Below the pieces are notes generated by a model that did no database searches, was not told the DNA's origin, and worked only from the letters and a program-made list of their open reading frames with translations. This document shows positions 29,478-39,096 of a stretch of 55,279 bases of DNA, piece by piece (positions within the stretch are counted from its first letter, which is position 1; each line of letters opens with the position of its first letter). The stretch covers positions 1 to 55,279 of the forward strand of contig CALXYR010000001.1 in assembly GCA_944393025.1 (NCBI GenBank). Direction: 5' to 3'. The translations under genes and the position numbers were made by a program. This stretch comes from an uncultured Clostridia bacterium (GTDB lineage Bacteria; Bacillota; Clostridia; TANB77; CAG-508).

Positions 29478-30782
29478 TTATAATATTTGTAATCTTACCA
29501 TCTCAAAAGCAGTTCCATATAAAACTAAAACTATAATAATTCCTACACATGCACTAAATATAACTTCTGAAAGTTTGTGTGCTTTTGATTCTATTCTACT
29601 TGCCGATACTAAAATAGTAAGTACTAATGATAAAGTAATTATAATGGTATTTACTGTTGTTCTTTGACTTTGAGTTGCTATCCATATAATTGTATTTATA
29701 GCAAATGCAAGTGTAGTAAATCCACTTGGTATAAATTTATGATTTAACAATTTATGTTTGTTTGTTCTTGCCATTGCAATTAGTGTAACAATTGCTACTA
29801 CAACAATTACAATTACTGAAAATGCTAAGTGTACTGGAGAATTAATTATATTTTCTATAAAACTTATTCCAATACTACTTATTTTATCAAAAAATAAGAA
29901 ATAAGCTACAATTATTGCATTTATCGAAGCAATTACTACTCCTCCTGCTGCAACATCTTTAGCTATTTTCGCTTTTGGATGATACACATCTACATATAAG
30001 TCTACAACAGTTTCTACAGCTGTATTAAACATTTCTGCGAGTAATATTAATATTATTGTAAATATAAAACATAAAAATTCTGCTCTGTTTAAATCAAAAA
30101 ATAAACTTACTATCACTACTAATACTGCTAATACTAATTGAATTTTTATATTTTTTTGAGTTGTTGTTGCATATATAATTCCATTAATTGCATTTTTCCA
30201 CGCATCCAAATAATTACTATTTGATGTTTTATTTTTTTTCGATTTTTCTTTTTTTTCTATATTTTCTAATTCTTTATTGCTTTTTTCTGTACTAGTTTCT
30301 CTTTTTATTCCTAACCCTTCCAAGATATATTCTTCTTTTTTTCTCATTTCTTTTTTATCTTCATCTTCTATATGGTCATAACCCATCAAATGGTAAAATC
30401 CATGTACCACCATATATGCAAGTTCTCTTTCAAAACTATGCCCATACTCTTCTGCTTGTTCATACACTCTTGGAATTGATATTACTATATCTCCTAATAT
30501 GTCTGTTTGTTCGTTAATGTTTTCATTGTTGTTTATAATTTCGTTTAGTTCATCTTTTTCAAACATTGGAAATGAAAGAACATCAGTTGCTCTATCTATA
30601 TTTCTATATTGTTTATTTATTTTTTCTATTTCTTGCTCATTTGTTAAAGTTATACTTATGTATAAGTTGCTTTTAGTTAAATTTTCTTTTTCAAAACATT
30701 CATTTACAACTTGTTTAATTGTATTTTCATATTTTTCTTTTTTTTCTAAATTCTTATATATAATTTCGCAATTCTCTTTCAT
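29478..30782 (-). CDS. YbeY - diacylglycerol kinase - PAP2-like fusion
   Basis: Three modules in 434 residues. Residues 1-155 are YbeY, the rRNA-processing metalloenzyme, with its metal motif HGFYHLMGYDH. After a Lys/Asn linker, residues about 190-300 are a DgkA-type diacylglycerol/undecaprenol kinase with AEMFNTAVETVVDLY and AKDVAAGGV. Residues about 310-434 are a helical PAP2-like part with IPSGFTTLAFA and SASRIESKAHKLSEV. The usual PSGH histidine is Phe, so phosphatase activity is doubtful. The fusion ties a cytosolic ribosome enzyme to a membrane lipid enzyme. AAGGAAATTAGT precedes the ATG. It sits near yqfC/yqfD, the normal ybeY neighbourhood. Confidence 0.88.
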   Translation of the reverse strand: MKENCEIIYKNLEKKEKYENTIKQVVNECFEKENLTKSNLYISITLTNEQEIEKINKQYRNIDRATDVLSFPMFEKDELNEIINNNENINEQTDILGDIVISIPRVYEQAEEYGHSFERELAYMVVHGFYHLMGYDHIEDEDKKEMRKKEEYILEGLGIKRETSTEKSNKELENIEKKEKSKKNKTSNSNYLDAWKNAINGIIYATTTQKNIKIQLVLAVLVVIVSLFFDLNRAEFLCFIFTIILILLAEMFNTAVETVVDLYVDVYHPKAKIAKDVAAGGVVIASINAIIVAYFLFFDKISSIGISFIENIINSPVHLAFSVIVIVVVAIVTLIAMARTNKHKLLNHKFIPSGFTTLAFAINTIIWIATQSQRTTVNTIIITLSLVLTILVSASRIESKAHKLSEVIFSACVGIIIVLVLYGTAFEMVRLQIL

Positions 30783-30803
30783 ACTAATTTCCTTTAACTT
30801 ATT

Positions 30804-32030
30804 TTATACTGCTTCTTTTCTTACTTTTTTTGCTTTACTTTTTTTAGTTGATTTTGTATATTCTCCATCTGATATATATGAGTTATGCAAGTTTCTCATT
30901 ACACCTAATTCAACTAATTTATTTTTATAAAATTTTATAATTTTATAATATTTATTTTCATTAGTTGATACTTTTTCTAAATCACTTCTAATAAATAATA
31001 TTTCTTTTTGTTTAATGTATTCATCATAATTCTTTTCTTTAAGTGTATCTATTTCTTTAAATTTATCCCAGAACTTTTTATATTCTTCTCTTAATGCTGG
31101 TTTTTCCCAATATATTTTTGTACTTAATAATTTAATATTATATTCTTCTATTATATTTATTAAAAGTGAATATGCTTTTTCTTGTTTTCTAAGTACTTTC
31201 GTATCTACTATTAAACTTCTTGCATCTTTTAAAAGTTTTATATAGCATTGTTCTGCTACTACAAGTGGTAAACTATGAGTAAATAATTTTCTACTTAACC
31301 CTAAAAGAATCATATTTTTTTCTATTACATCATTTTGATCTAGTTTTCCTACTGAAAATCTATCAAAATTATCAAACTCATCTAATATATCTTTGTAGGT
31401 ACCATTTTTTTCAATTTCAAATTTTATTGGTAATACATTTGAAATATATTCTTCTAATGCTCTAAATATTTTATTATATATTTCTTGTTTTTCTGCATCT
31501 GAAATATTTTCTGCTAATCTAATTGAATAATTTTTTAATAGACCTTTATATAAGTTTTCAACTTCTGTACAATAGAATTTTTTATATCTTTCAATTAATT
31601 TTTCTTTATCATTTAATACATTTTGATAATCTAGTCCTATTAAATATATTTGTTTTTTATATTTATATTCGGCGTAACTTGTTTCTTTTAAGTGAGTAAT
31701 AACATAATATTGAGATAATGCTTCTTTCTCAAATTCTTGTGCTGTATCATTTTTTACTTTTTTATATATAGAATCCATAATATATTTATCTATGGCTTCT
31801 AAATATAAAGCATAATTTTCATCTAACTTTTTAGTTAAAATATCTTTTTTTTCTTGTTCTTCAGTAGAATGTAAATTTTCATATACTTTTAATATATTAT
31901 TTCTTTTAATTGAAATTAACATACCATTAATTCCAATTCTAGTTGGTATAAGTAGTTTGCTTATTGTATTTGTAATTTTAGAAAAAAATGTTTTTTCTGA
32001 ATCGTAAATTCTTAAACTTCTTTCTTCCAT
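30804..32030 (-). CDS. Unknown Lys/Glu-rich protein in the phoH position
   Basis: I do not recognise this 408-residue protein. It has no signal peptide or membrane helix. It is mainly charged and helical (EKEALSQYYVITHLKETSYAEY and similar), and ends in a Lys-rich tail. In many Clostridia the order is yqfC-yqfD-phoH-ybeY. Here this gene occupies the slot between yqfD and ybeY, and no PhoH ATPase motif is visible. GAAAGGAATG precedes the ATG. Confidence 0.7.
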   Translation of the reverse strand: MEERSLRIYDSEKTFFSKITNTISKLLIPTRIGINGMLISIKRNNILKVYENLHSTEEQEKKDILTKKLDENYALYLEAIDKYIMDSIYKKVKNDTAQEFEKEALSQYYVITHLKETSYAEYKYKKQIYLIGLDYQNVLNDKEKLIERYKKFYCTEVENLYKGLLKNYSIRLAENISDAEKQEIYNKIFRALEEYISNVLPIKFEIEKNGTYKDILDEFDNFDRFSVGKLDQNDVIEKNMILLGLSRKLFTHSLPLVVAEQCYIKLLKDARSLIVDTKVLRKQEKAYSLLINIIEEYNIKLLSTKIYWEKPALREEYKKFWDKFKEIDTLKEKNYDEYIKQKEILFIRSDLEKVSTNENKYYKIIKFYKNKLVELGVMRNLHNSYISDGEYTKSTKKSKAKKVRKEAV

Positions 32031-32068
32031 TTAAATCATTCCTTTCTTCTCATTAGTGTTTTTGTATT

Positions 32069-33253
32069 TTAAAAAACTATTCTTTCTTTTATTCCTATAC
32101 TTTCTTTTACTTCATACATAAATTCTATTTCTATATAATCTTTTTCTGTTCTTACTTTTACTTTTTCATCTAATATTTCTTTTCCATTTATTTCCTTTTG
32201 TAAAGTATTTCTTGCATTTTCTATTCCTATTTGTTTTGCTTCTTCAAAACTATGAATAATAATCTCTTCCTCATACTCTTTATATGTACATTTTACAAGA
32301 TCCAAAGGTAAATAGAAATTTGAAAATAGTTTTAATTTTTTATTCTCCTCTATTGTATCATATTTTTGAAATTTTGGAAGGGTTTTAGGCAAATTTATTT
32401 TAAAATTATTTATTTTTATAGAATAATTATTTTTTGTTTCTCCAGTTTCTATTTTTTTAGTTTCTTTTAAATATACTTTTTGAATATTCGTATACCATAC
32501 TTTTGCTTCAACTTCACCATGTGCATGAACATATTGCTTTCCAGTGTATTTGCCTTCCATCCATCCTGCTATTATAATATCACCTGATTTTACAACATCA
32601 CCTTCATTTACTAAAATAGTTCCATTTTGAGCATTTACTTTTAGTATTATTCCATCTTTTCCAGCTATTATATTACAAGATTCTTCTTCATTTATTATTT
32701 CTGGCTTTTCATCCGCTGGTACTACATTTATTATAACATTAGTACCTTTTATATCTATTCCAATCCATGATAAATCATCTCTTTCTAATCTTATTTTATT
32801 TATTACTTCCTTTGTATTAATACTATTTTTAAATTTTCCTATTTCTATGCCTTCTTTTTTTACTAATTCTAATATTTCATTTTTCTTAAATGTATCTATT
32901 TCTCCATTTATTTCTATATTCCAAATAAAATTTGATAATATTATAATTATAAAAATAAGTAAAATTAAAAAAGAAAAAAATAGTTTTCTTTTTCTATATT
33001 TTTTTAATATAAAAGGCATTCCTTTTTTATTTTCTATTTTTATTTTACATTTTGTTTTTTTACAAATATGTTTTAATTTTTTAAAATTTTTTATTTCAAT
33101 ACTTGCAAATATTTTAATTTCATTATCTTTTTTTATATTCCATAAATTTATTTTTTTAGTATTACAAATATTAATAAATTGAGATATATAATACCCTTCT
33201 ATTGAAATTCTTACATAGCCATGAACATATTCTACAAATCTATTTATCTTCAC
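32069..33253 (-). CDS. yqfD: Sporulation protein YqfD
   Basis: A protein of about 394 residues with one membrane helix near residue 85 (LFFSFLILLIFIIIILSNFIW) and an external domain with GTILVNEGDVVKSGDIIIAGWMEGKYTG, typical of YqfD/SpoIV-type sporulation proteins. It is under mother-cell control in Bacillus. The GTG at 33253 is the best start (MKINRFVEYVHGYVRI), 11 bases after AAAGGA. A TTG at 33274 overlaps the ribosome site. It directly follows yqfC, as usual. Confidence 0.88.
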   Translation of the reverse strand: MKINRFVEYVHGYVRISIEGYYISQFINICNTKKINLWNIKKDNEIKIFASIEIKNFKKLKHICKKTKCKIKIENKKGMPFILKKYRKRKLFFSFLILLIFIIIILSNFIWNIEINGEIDTFKKNEILELVKKEGIEIGKFKNSINTKEVINKIRLERDDLSWIGIDIKGTNVIINVVPADEKPEIINEEESCNIIAGKDGIILKVNAQNGTILVNEGDVVKSGDIIIAGWMEGKYTGKQYVHAHGEVEAKVWYTNIQKVYLKETKKIETGETKNNYSIKINNFKINLPKTLPKFQKYDTIEENKKLKLFSNFYLPLDLVKCTYKEYEEEIIIHSFEEAKQIGIENARNTLQKEINGKEILDEKVKVRTEKDYIEIEFMYEVKESIGIKERIVF

Positions 33254-33291
33254 ACTTAATTCATTCCTTTCCAAAGGTATAATTTCTACAC

Positions 33292-33576
33292 TTACTCTTC
33301 ATTACTTGATATTTCTTCTAAATCAATTCCTTCTATTTTACCAGTAACTAATAAATCATCTGTTGTCATTTCTTCTAGTTTTAAGTTAAATCCACTAATA
33401 TTTATAATTCCTATATATGTACTTATTCTAACAAAATACTCTTGATATTCTAATATACCTTTGTAATTTTCTATAAGTAATCTTTCAAAACCTGTTATTG
33501 TAATTTTAGGATTATTTGTGCTAAGTTCAACAGGAATCTCTAAAATTTCATCTATTTTTCTTGCTTTTCTTCTCAT
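33292..33576 (-). CDS. yqfC: Sporulation protein YqfC
   Basis: This 94-residue protein matches YqfC: LEIPVELSTNNPKITITGFERLLIENYKGILEY and then ISGFNLKLEEMTTDDLLVTGKI. It resembles YabP. In Bacillus it is a mother-cell sporulation gene of unknown biochemical role. GAAAGG lies upstream of the ATG. It lies immediately upstream of yqfD. Confidence 0.9.
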   Translation of the reverse strand: MRRKARKIDEILEIPVELSTNNPKITITGFERLLIENYKGILEYQEYFVRISTYIGIINISGFNLKLEEMTTDDLLVTGKIEGIDLEEISSNEE

Positions 33577-33592
33577 TTTTACCTTTCCTTTC

Positions 33593-34402
33593 TTAAGTTA
33601 CAAATTCATCTAATGATTTAAATTCATACCCCATACTTTTTATTTGTTTTATACAATAATCTAATATATTGCTATTATCTTTCGAAGTACTGTGTAATAA
33701 CATTACTTCTCCATTGTGTACATTATCTAATATTTTATTTTTCCCATATTCTTCTCTTCCTTGTTTATTTTCATCCCAATCATCATAAGCAAATGACCAC
33801 ATTACTGTTTTATACCCAAGAGTATTTGTATATGCTACTGTTTTTTCACTATATTCTCCTTTTGGTGGTCTTATATATTTCATCTCATAATTAAATTTGT
33901 TATATAATGCTGTATGTAATTCCATAACATCTTCTTTTATTTCTTCTTCACTTACTTCTGGCATACATATATGGTCAACTGTGTGGTTTCCTATTATATG
34001 CCCTTCATCTATCATTTTCTTAACTAAATCTGAAGCTGAATTTAAATAATGACCTGTTATAAAAAAAGTAGCTTTTACATCATTCTGTTTTAAAACTTCT
34101 AATATTTTTTCGGTATAACCTGCTTCATACCCACAGTCAAATGTTAAGTAAATGTATGGCTTTTCACTATTTCCCATTGATATTCCTTCATATTTATCTA
34201 TTATTCTTTTATTTTCTTCTCCTAAATTAGGTTGTTCATGATTTTTTCCTCTTTTTATTCCCCATTCTATTTTTTTGTTACTAACTATTCCAGTAGATGA
34301 AGTTTCTACACTTGTTTTATTAACATTTCCTGCAGATATTGAGAAAAATAATATAATTGCACATATTAGATACATACTTATTTTCTTTATATTTATTTTC
34401 AT
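33593..34402 (-). CDS. pdaA: Polysaccharide deacetylase, PdaA-like
   Basis: A NodB-fold deacetylase of 269 residues. After an N-terminal signal helix (MYLICAIILFFSISAGN) comes a domain with TFDCGYEAGYTEK, HIIGNHTVDH (metal His residues), RPPKGEYSEKT and VMLLHSTS. These are PdaA features. PdaA removes N-acetyl from muramic acid so that muramic-delta-lactam can form in the spore cortex. Its place before yqfC/yqfD supports a sporulation role. GGAGG precedes the ATG. Confidence 0.88.
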   Translation of the reverse strand: MKINIKKISMYLICAIILFFSISAGNVNKTSVETSSTGIVSNKKIEWGIKRGKNHEQPNLGEENKRIIDKYEGISMGNSEKPYIYLTFDCGYEAGYTEKILEVLKQNDVKATFFITGHYLNSASDLVKKMIDEGHIIGNHTVDHICMPEVSEEEIKEDVMELHTALYNKFNYEMKYIRPPKGEYSEKTVAYTNTLGYKTVMWSFAYDDWDENKQGREEYGKNKILDNVHNGEVMLLHSTSKDNSNILDYCIKQIKSMGYEFKSLDEFVT

Positions 34403-34460
34403 TAATTCTTCCTCCTAATATTTTATATTTAATATTATGAAGAATAATTAATAATATAAC

Positions 34461-34499
34461 AAAAAAACATTTAAGAAATTAATATTCCTTAAATGTTTT
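34461..34499 (-). terminator. Intrinsic terminator after the CtkA-like gene
   Basis: AAAACATTTAAG / CTTAAATGTTTT forms a 12-bp stem with a 12-nt loop. On the minus strand it ends in seven T residues. Its 36-base core is identical to the terminator at 35461-35496. Confidence 0.8.
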
Positions 34500-34524
34500 C
34501 TTATTGTATAGAAAAAATTAATTT

Positions 34525-35385
34525 TTAAGTATTATTGCTTTTATAAACTTTTTCTATATATTCATATCTAATTTCTATAATTTTTTTGTAAAAATCTTTT
34601 CTTTCTTTTGTCATGCAATCGATTTCATCAATAAATTTTTTAATTTTTTCGATATTAATATAGCTAAATAATCTCTTTATAGCACTATTACATTCTTCAT
34701 TTTTCATTTGTTTTATATATGTAATATAATTTATTTTCTTACCATTTTCTTTTAAACATGAATAACAATTTATTGCTAAGTTTTTTAATTCTATATCACT
34801 CATTTTATTAATTTGTTCATCTTCAAGCATTGGATTTAGGCATGAACCACAGTCATATATTGGAGAGAAAATAATTTGCTTGGTTTTTGTATTTAATAAA
34901 AATCCCCAATTTCCATTATGCCTATCTGTGTTTCCTATTAAGCTGTCTATGATAAACATATTCCAAAACTTTATTTTAGTTTCTTTTGTATTAATCATTT
35001 TATTTTCATCTATTACTTCCATTATATCATTTAATTCTGTTTCGATTTTTTTATCTGGATTAGTACTTAAAACTAAATTTTCAAATTCATATAATATATT
35101 TTCATTATCTGTAAAATCTTCACAAGCACAAACTATTTTTTCTCTACCTCTATAATTGTATTTTCCAAGTATTACATTTTGAGTTTCAAAACCACATATT
35201 TTAAATATATTACTTCCAATATATTCTGAAAAAGCATTATTTATATATGATATATTTTTATTTTTTTCTCTTATTGGATCTGGAAATTTAACTAAGTATT
35301 TTTTACCATTATATATTAAAGTTTTCTTTTTTTCTGAGCCTTTGTAATTATTAAATTCTTCTATGGCATTTGTAAAATCAATCAC
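34525..35385 (-). CDS. CtkA/HipA-like protein kinase
   Basis: The 286-residue protein has the HipA-C kinase core: the NTDRHNGNWGFL catalytic loop and the SPIYDCGSCL metal-binding loop. The N-terminal half has KKYLVKFPDP, a candidate ATP lysine. It lacks the N-terminal HipA domain and has no HipB-like antitoxin neighbour, so it resembles stand-alone CtkA-type Ser/Thr kinases rather than a HipBA module. The GTG start at 35385 follows GGAGAAAGAATA. It is flanked on both sides by identical terminator sequences, possibly a sign of insertion by recombination. The target is unknown. Confidence 0.82.
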   Translation of the reverse strand: MIDFTNAIEEFNNYKGSEKKKTLIYNGKKYLVKFPDPIREKNKNISYINNAFSEYIGSNIFKICGFETQNVILGKYNYRGREKIVCACEDFTDNENILYEFENLVLSTNPDKKIETELNDIMEVIDENKMINTKETKIKFWNMFIIDSLIGNTDRHNGNWGFLLNTKTKQIIFSPIYDCGSCLNPMLEDEQINKMSDIELKNLAINCYSCLKENGKKINYITYIKQMKNEECNSAIKRLFSYINIEKIKKFIDEIDCMTKERKDFYKKIIEIRYEYIEKVYKSNNT

Positions 35386-35460
35386 TATTCTTTCTCCTTT
35401 TTTACTAACTTCTTATTTAGTATAACATAGATTATATTAATTTACTATATTTCAATAAGA

Positions 35461-35496
35461 AAAACATTTAAGAAATTAATATTCCTTAAATGTTTT
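35461..35496 (-). terminator. Intrinsic terminator after the LPXTG gene
   Basis: Same 36-base hairpin as at 34464-34499. On the minus strand the stem is followed by TTTTTC. It ends the LPXTG protein gene 20 bases past the stop. Confidence 0.75.
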
Positions 35497-35515
35497 TTAT
35501 GCTATTTAGATTTTT

Positions 35516-37889
35516 CTATTTATTTTTATCCTTTATTTTCTTTTTTAGCTTAATTGCTGTTAATGATAAAACTACTAATGCTACTAAGACTACTGATATT
35601 ATAATAGATTTATTTGCACCTGTTGGTGGTAAAACAAATACTAAGTTTGTACTACTTGAGAAATCTTGATCTTTACTATCTCCTGGGTAAACACCCACTA
35701 ACCAACTTATTGAATAAGGTGTTCCTTCTTTTATTGGTATTTTTTGTAAATATGCCATTCTTCTATTAGCACTATTTTCATATACAAGTACTTCTACCAT
35801 ATCATCTATAGATGTATCTAAATCACTTAATGAGCTAATTGTTTTACTAACTACAAAATCTATATTATATTCCCCACCGGGGTGTTATATAAAATCCATC
35901 ATTTTTGTAATCTAGCTTTATGGTAGACATTCTTTTCCCTTGTTGAGCAGTTTTGGTATCTTTTGAAATATAACCATTATCATATAAATAATTTGCTAAA
36001 GCTTCATCCCATCCAAAATCTCCATTAGTTCCTTCTTTTGTTAATAAATTAGCACTTTTAGCAAATACAAATCCTTGTGGTAGGTAATTTACAAGTTCTA
36101 AGTAATTACATTGTATATTTGAGTCATTTTTTATATTTATTTGATATTGAACATCTATTGTTGCTCCATGTGCAATTTCATCATCCATATATTCTATAAG
36201 TGGTACATCTGAACCAATTTCTCTTGTATCTAATAATAACACTTGTCCATCTGCTAATTTTATTCTAAATGCTGTTGCAGTTACTGTTAATTTTAATGAC
36301 ATAGCTGGTCTTTTTGCAAGTACAAAATCTTGTCCTGAATATGAACTCGCCACATGATGTATAATTTTTTCTACATTTCCCTCATCATCATATTCATATA
36401 TTGTACTTGGATTAGGCACACTCTCTATACTATATGACCCTGCTTTAACTATCATATATGTTTTTTCACTTAGTTCCGTTGCTTGTTCTTTATCTTCTTC
36501 TGTTGCATTATAACTATCTATTTGATCAAATATTATTGTATTGTCATATTTAAATGTTTCAAATTTTTCATCTACTTCTTTTCTCCTATTGCTATCTTCA
36601 TACCCTGTTATAACTGTAGATTCTGAAGAATAGTCTTTTGAGTCTGTATGTTTTATAATATATTCTTTTAACTCTTCTTGAATTGCATCTACCATTTTTT
36701 GCCCATCTTTAGCAGTCTTGAATACATCTGACTCACTACATACATCTTTTGCCCATTCTCTTTCCATCTCATCATCTGATTCTACTATTAATGAAAATAT
36801 TTTTATTCCATTCTCTTTTACTTTTGCTAATCTTTCTTTTGTTGACTTTTTAATTATTTCCAATGTGCTCATTATTTCCTCATCAGTCATATCAGAATAT
36901 GTTTCATGGGTTCCATCTGATGTAGGAATAGCATCTGATAATATTATCATATATCTATTTGAATCTTCTTTAGAATTATTATAAAAATTATTTTCAGCTT
37001 TATCAAATGCTGCTACCATATTAGTGTTATGTGTATACCAACCATTTGAAACTATATCATCTAAAGCATTTTTTAATAATTCTTTATCTTTTTCTAAATG
37101 TACTGGTATATAACAAGTTCCAGAAAAAAATACTAATCCTACTTCTATATTATCTCCACTATCTAATAATTCATCTATTAGTGATTTTGCAGCATCAGCA
37201 ATTATTTCTAACCTAGTTTTTGTTTCTCCATTAATGTTAACTTCAGTAGTTCTGGTTGTGTATGAACAATCTATTAATAAAAATACTTGTGCTACACCTT
37301 TCCCTCCTAATATAACTTCTTCTTTATCTATATTTATAGCTCCTTCTGAACTACTATTTGGTGTTTCTACTGTTATATAATCATGTCCATTATATTTTAA
37401 AACATTCCTTATTAAGTTTGTATTATTTAAATCTAATCCATCGATATTTCCATATTGTAATTCTACAGAATATGTTCCTGGTGATGGTGAAAAGCTATAT
37501 GAACCATCTTGTCCTGTTACTTGTGTAGCCACAACATTTCCAGATGAATCTATTAATTTGACTACTGCTCCATCAATTGGAGTTTTGCTTCTTGTTGCAT
37601 CATTTCCATTTGTTCCAGGTATTATAATTCCTAAGTCTTCGTAAATATTTCCTGTTATACTTACTTTATGTTCTATTGTTATAACCTGTGGCCCTGATGG
37701 TTGTGGTTGTGATGGTGTCGAAGGTTGCGATGGTTTATTTGCATCAGGTGGAGTTGGTGGATCTTGTCTATGTCCACTTTCATCTTTGGCACCATCAATT
37801 AAACCTGCCATAACATATGTAGCATTGATAAATATTATTACTATAATTAACAAAATACTAACAAATATTTTCAATTTTTTACTTCTCAT
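35516..37889 (-). CDS. LPXTG-anchored VWA surface protein, split by a +1 frameshift at CGG
   Basis: A wall-anchored adhesin-like protein. It begins with a signal helix (FVSILLIIVIIFINATYVMA) and a Pro/Gln-rich spacer. A carboxypeptidase-regulatory-like repeat (SGNVVATQVTGQDGSYSF) follows, then a von Willebrand A domain (VFLLIDCSYTTRT, where the MIDAS SxS is replaced by SYT, and IILSDAIPTSDGTH). The first frame ends after YITPRWGI at 35865. From CGG at 35879-35877 the +1 frame continues GGEYNIDFVVSK and, after about 110 residues, reaches LPPTGANKS, a helix and KLKKKIKDKNK, a sortase signal. One skipped base gives 790 residues. No sortase is in the window. Confidence 0.85.
35877..35879 (-). other. 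CGG frameshift site in the LPXTG gene
   Basis: Zero-frame codons are ACA CCC CGG TGG GGA ATA TAA. Skipping the C gives CCC GGT GGG GAA TAT, linking the VWA protein to its LPXTG anchor. Here the base could also be extra within the C run, so a homopolymer error is possible. Confidence 0.7.
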
Positions 37890-38035
37890 ATCTTTTCCTC
37901 CAATATTATTTATATTATAACATTTTGGTATTTTATTTTCAATATTTAGATAGTTTTATATATTTTTTTCATTATTAATTATTAGTATAACATACATTAT
38001 TTTTACTTGCTATATTTTTTATAAAATATTTTTTA

Positions 38036-38099
38036 TTGTATAGGAAAAATCAACTTTTTTCTTGATATTTCAGTGCTTTTAACGATTTTTGCTATACAA
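38036..38099. repeat. 64-bp TTGTATAG hairpin element, copy 2
   Basis: TTGTATAGGAAAAATCAAC to AACGATTTTTGCTATACAA. It has the same 64-base length as the copy at 11211-11274 and is followed by CAAGGTTAAGTTTCCTT, a mini-hairpin. Both full copies lie between divergent genes. Confidence 0.65.
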
Positions 38100-38237
38100 C
38101 AAGGTTAAGTTTCCTTGGGCCGAGCGTATTTGCGAAGCAAAACGCTCATTCGGCGAAGCCACTTTTCTTATTTTTATATTATTTTTATTTAAAACTAATT
38201 ATTCGACAAATAATTTTATTTTTCTAAAAAATATCTA

Positions 38238-38266
38238 TTGACAACCATTTATTTTTAGATTATATT
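38238..38266 (+). promoter_or_regulatory. Promoter of agrA-agrC
   Basis: Perfect -35 TTGACA (38238-38243), 17 bp, then TATATT (38261-38266). A TATAAT also occurs five bases later. The leader of about 80 nt contains TTGTCGAAT, the inverted partner of a box 30 bases upstream of the promoter. Confidence 0.65.
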
Positions 38267-38355
38267 ATAATTTGAAAATTGGAAAAATTTGGTTGTGTTT
38301 TTGTAGATTGTCGAATTTAATTTCAGATTTTATTTTTTTGTACGGAGGATGAAAA

Positions 38356-39096
38356 ATGTTGGGTTTTGTAATATGTGATGATAATTCTAGTGCTATTAAC
38401 AAGTTGTCAAAAATGTTAAATTCTATAATAATTTCTTATAATTTAAAAGCTCAAATAACATATACTACCACTAGTCCTACAGATTTATTAAAATTTGTAC
38501 AGAATAATCAAACTGATGTAATTTTATTAGACATTGATTTTAAAATTTCACCTTCTGGATTAGAAATTGCTGAAGAAATTAGAAAAATAGATAAAAGTGT
38601 ATATATAATTTTTGTAACTGGCCATTTTGAATTTGGTATGGTTGCATATAAATATAAGACTTTTGATTTTCTACAAAAACCTTTAACAAAAGAACGATTT
38701 GAAGAAACAATTTTAAGACTTTATTCAGACATATTTGGAAATAAAGCAAGATATATAAGATTAGATAATGACAAAACTGTTATTAAGGAAGATAGTATTA
38801 AATTTATAAAAAAAGAAGGTATGAAGGTAATATTTCATACAGATTCTAGGAATTATGAAACTTATAGTTCTTTTAATAAAATTGCTAATATGCTTCCTTA
38901 TAATTTTGTTAGATGCCATAAATCTTATATAGTTAATATTGCTAAAATTGACAATATAGATATGACTAATAATTCTATTAATTTTAATGAAAATGATAAA
39001 TGTTTTATTGGTCCAAAATATAAAAATGATTTTATGGAGGTTTTCAAAAATGAATATTTTACAAACAATATGGTCAGCACTGACTCAATCAAATGA
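38356..39096 (+). CDS. agrA: AgrA-like LytTR response regulator
   Basis: This 246-residue protein has a receiver domain (acidic pair D8/D9, phosphorylated D59 in VILLDID, then PLTKERF) and a C-terminal LytTR DNA-binding domain (YIRLDNDKTVIKEDSIKFIKKEG, MLPYNFVRCHKSYIVNIAKID). It is expected to bind direct or inverted repeats near agr promoters when phosphorylated. It overlaps agrC by 47 bases. GGAGG precedes the ATG. Assignment to agr rests on the neighbouring agrB and agrD. Confidence 0.85.
   Translation: MLGFVICDDNSSAINKLSKMLNSIIISYNLKAQITYTTTSPTDLLKFVQNNQTDVILLDIDFKISPSGLEIAEEIRKIDKSVYIIFVTGHFEFGMVAYKYKTFDFLQKPLTKERFEETILRLYSDIFGNKARYIRLDNDKTVIKEDSIKFIKKEGMKVIFHTDSRNYETYSSFNKIANMLPYNFVRCHKSYIVNIAKIDNIDMTNNSINFNENDKCFIGPKYKNDFMEVFKNEYFTNNMVSTDSIK

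Larger units (their letters stand above)
37890..38355. other. Divergent intergenic region upstream of agrA
   Basis: The stretch between the LPXTG gene and agrA contains the TTGTATAG element (38036-38099), a GC-rich cruciform (GCCGAGCG...CGCTCATTCGGC, about 38113-38156), an inverted pair ATTCGACAA (38201-38209) and TTGTCGAAT (38308-38316), and the agrA promoter between them. The ribosome site GGAGG lies at about 38344. Confidence 0.6.

Noticed and set aside
34525-35385. HipBA toxin-antitoxin module
   Set aside because: There is no HipB-like DNA-binding partner on either side, and the kinase lacks the N-terminal HipA domain. A stand-alone CtkA-like kinase fits better.
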